From Calothrix sp. NIES-2100 (lineage in GTDB: Bacteria; Cyanobacteriota; Cyanobacteriia; Cyanobacteriales; Nostocaceae), in NCBI RefSeq assembly GCF_002368195.1, contig NZ_AP018178.1, positions 8,886,645 to 8,950,644 of the forward strand: DNA of 64,000 bases, given 5' to 3'. The notes under the pieces were generated by a model. The model saw only the letters and a program-made list of their open reading frames with translations. It was not told where the DNA came from and searched no databases. The position numbers and the translations under genes are program-made. Positions 63,159-64,000 of this stretch are shown here, piece after piece (within the stretch, counting starts at the first letter, position 1; every line of letters begins with the position of its first letter).

Positions 63159-64000
63159 TCAAAAGACGATTGTCCAACCTTGCTTGCGGGAATCTCCCTT
63201 CGTGTAGGAAACACCATCAACCTTGATACCTTGGCGATCAAGCAGGGTGATAATACCGCCATTATTATCTAATTGGATACCGTCTTGATCTAAAGGCACT
63301 TTGAGCGCTTCCCCTGGATTAATAGTGCCACTGAGGGGCTGTTTGCGTTTGAGGCGATCGGCGATCGCCCAACCACTCAAATCAACTTGATCCGGTGAAG
63401 TATTAATTAAAGTTACTGTCTCCTTACCAACATCATCGCCAGCTGGATTTACCAAAGCCGCAATAATTCGGACTGCTGCTGTTGCCGCAATTGGCGTAAT
63501 ATCATCGATTCTGTTACCAGTTTTGTCATCAGTATGGAAAGATTGAGACTGGAAGGCTAAAAATATACCTACCCACTGATTTCGCGCTGGATAGTGAATT
63601 AACAGTCCCCCATCTTGCCAAACACCATTATCTTTTTGGAATTGACCGACACTACCCTGGTTAAAGTGGATGTCATGAATACCGTTACCAGGAAGAAAAC
63701 CAAAATACTTATCCTTCACACCTGCTTCTGGGCCCCATCTTTCGCCAAACGGATATAGTACTGCTTCTGGTGAAGCGATCGCCCGCCCAATGTATAATTC
63801 CAGCAACTCGTTGAGGTCGTTATCTGGGCCAGGAACGTTGTACGGTAATGGCTTCATCTGTGTTGGGTCGAATAAATTCCCCCGGATGTAGTCTAAAGCG
63901 ACACCTCCTGGTTTACTCGGCAACACATTGAAGCCAAAATCTAACTCTTCCAGTTCCTTAGTGATGGGATGGGAAAAGTTTTCGTCAACAAAATACAGTA
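63159..64000 (-). CDS. DUF2278 protein with lamin-tail domain, 5' part outside window
   Basis: The reading frame stays open to the window edge (upstream residues read LYFVDENFSHPITKELEELD, then FGFNVLPSKPGG), so the start lies beyond base 64000. About 280 residues are visible. The first part is DUF2278 (YukJ-like) with LDYIRGNLFDP, ELLELYIGRAIASPEAVLYPFGERWG and IHDIHFNQGS, followed by FQKDNGVWQDGGLLIHYP. A lamin-tail-like beta sandwich follows (VTLINTSPDQVDLSGWAIADRLKR...GIITLLDRQGIKVDGVSYTK). Related YukJ proteins are found near secretion loci, but the function is unknown. No signal peptide is visible in the part present. Confidence 0.85.
   Translation of the reverse strand, partial: LYFVDENFSHPITKELEELDFGFNVLPSKPGGVALDYIRGNLFDPTQMKPLPYNVPGPDNDLNELLELYIGRAIASPEAVLYPFGERWGPEAGVKDKYFGFLPGNGIHDIHFNQGSVGQFQKDNGVWQDGGLLIHYPARNQWVGIFLAFQSQSFHTDDKTGNRIDDITPIAATAAVRIIAALVNPAGDDVGKETVTLINTSPDQVDLSGWAIADRLKRKQPLSGTINPGEALKVPLDQDGIQLDNNGGIITLLDRQGIKVDGVSYTKGDSRKQGWTIVF

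Overview
The window looks like chromosome of a filamentous, probably heterocyst-forming, cyanobacterium (Nostoc/Anabaena/Calothrix type). Evidence seen directly: many GCGATCGC (HIP1) octamers, heptameric short tandem repeats (STRR) in many intergenic spaces, photosystem II gene psbX beside ycf66, a sufR/sufBCDS locus with the cyanobacterial gene order, a cyAbrB regulator, and a hormogonium-polysaccharide (hps) locus. No transposase gene, phage gene or CRISPR array was found; mobile DNA is represented by small non-autonomous inverted-repeat elements.

Layout. 1-5.4 kb: a large membrane protein of repeated ~95-residue units (5' end cut by the window), a very small exported protein, a pentapeptide/TPR protein and a TenA-type protein. 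5.4-8.3 kb: a GT-C glycosyltransferase and a repeat-rich stretch (21-bp tandem repeat, MITE copy 1, an apparent antitoxin remnant). 8.3-14.2 kb: Fe-S assembly operon sufBCDS (minus strand), divergent from repressor sufR, with two CAAC-N6-GTTG operators between them. 14.2-19.5 kb: a small conserved-looking ORF, two AT-rich paralogous membrane proteins of unknown family, the cytochrome c maturation protein CcsA and a DUF3352 protein. 19.9-25.9 kb: a peptide secretion locus made of a receiver-domain/HlyD fusion, a double-glycine precursor with a Cys/Pro heptad core, and a C39-peptidase ABC exporter. 25.9-35.5 kb: housekeeping genes (chorismate lyase, tRNA-Leu, accC, yggT, psbX, ycf66, two TolB-like lipoproteins, sdhB, cyAbrB). 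35.8-41.3 kb: CPBP protease, radical SAM/SPASM protein, htpG, MITE copy 2, rpmB. 42.3-56.5 kb: hps locus colinear with hpsA-H and probably hpsI-K. 57-64 kb: DUF502, nusB, ftsY, a GAF/PP2C phosphatase, and a DUF2278 + lamin-tail protein cut by the window end.

The most unusual locus is 19.97-25.83 kb. A NarL-type receiver domain is joined directly to a HlyD membrane-fusion protein, where a DNA-binding domain would be expected. It is divergent from a GG-leader peptide whose core carries Cys every 7-9 residues in a proline-rich repeat, followed by the matching peptidase-containing exporter. The three parts form a plausible secretion system, possibly controlled by phosphorylation at the exporter itself; no modification enzyme lies nearby. 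The hps locus combines four pseudopilins, several glycosyltransferases and HpsA, which fits a secretion machine for the polysaccharide that gliding hormogonia deposit.

All function calls come from motif recognition by eye. No database search was run, so family names without visible catalytic motifs are less certain.
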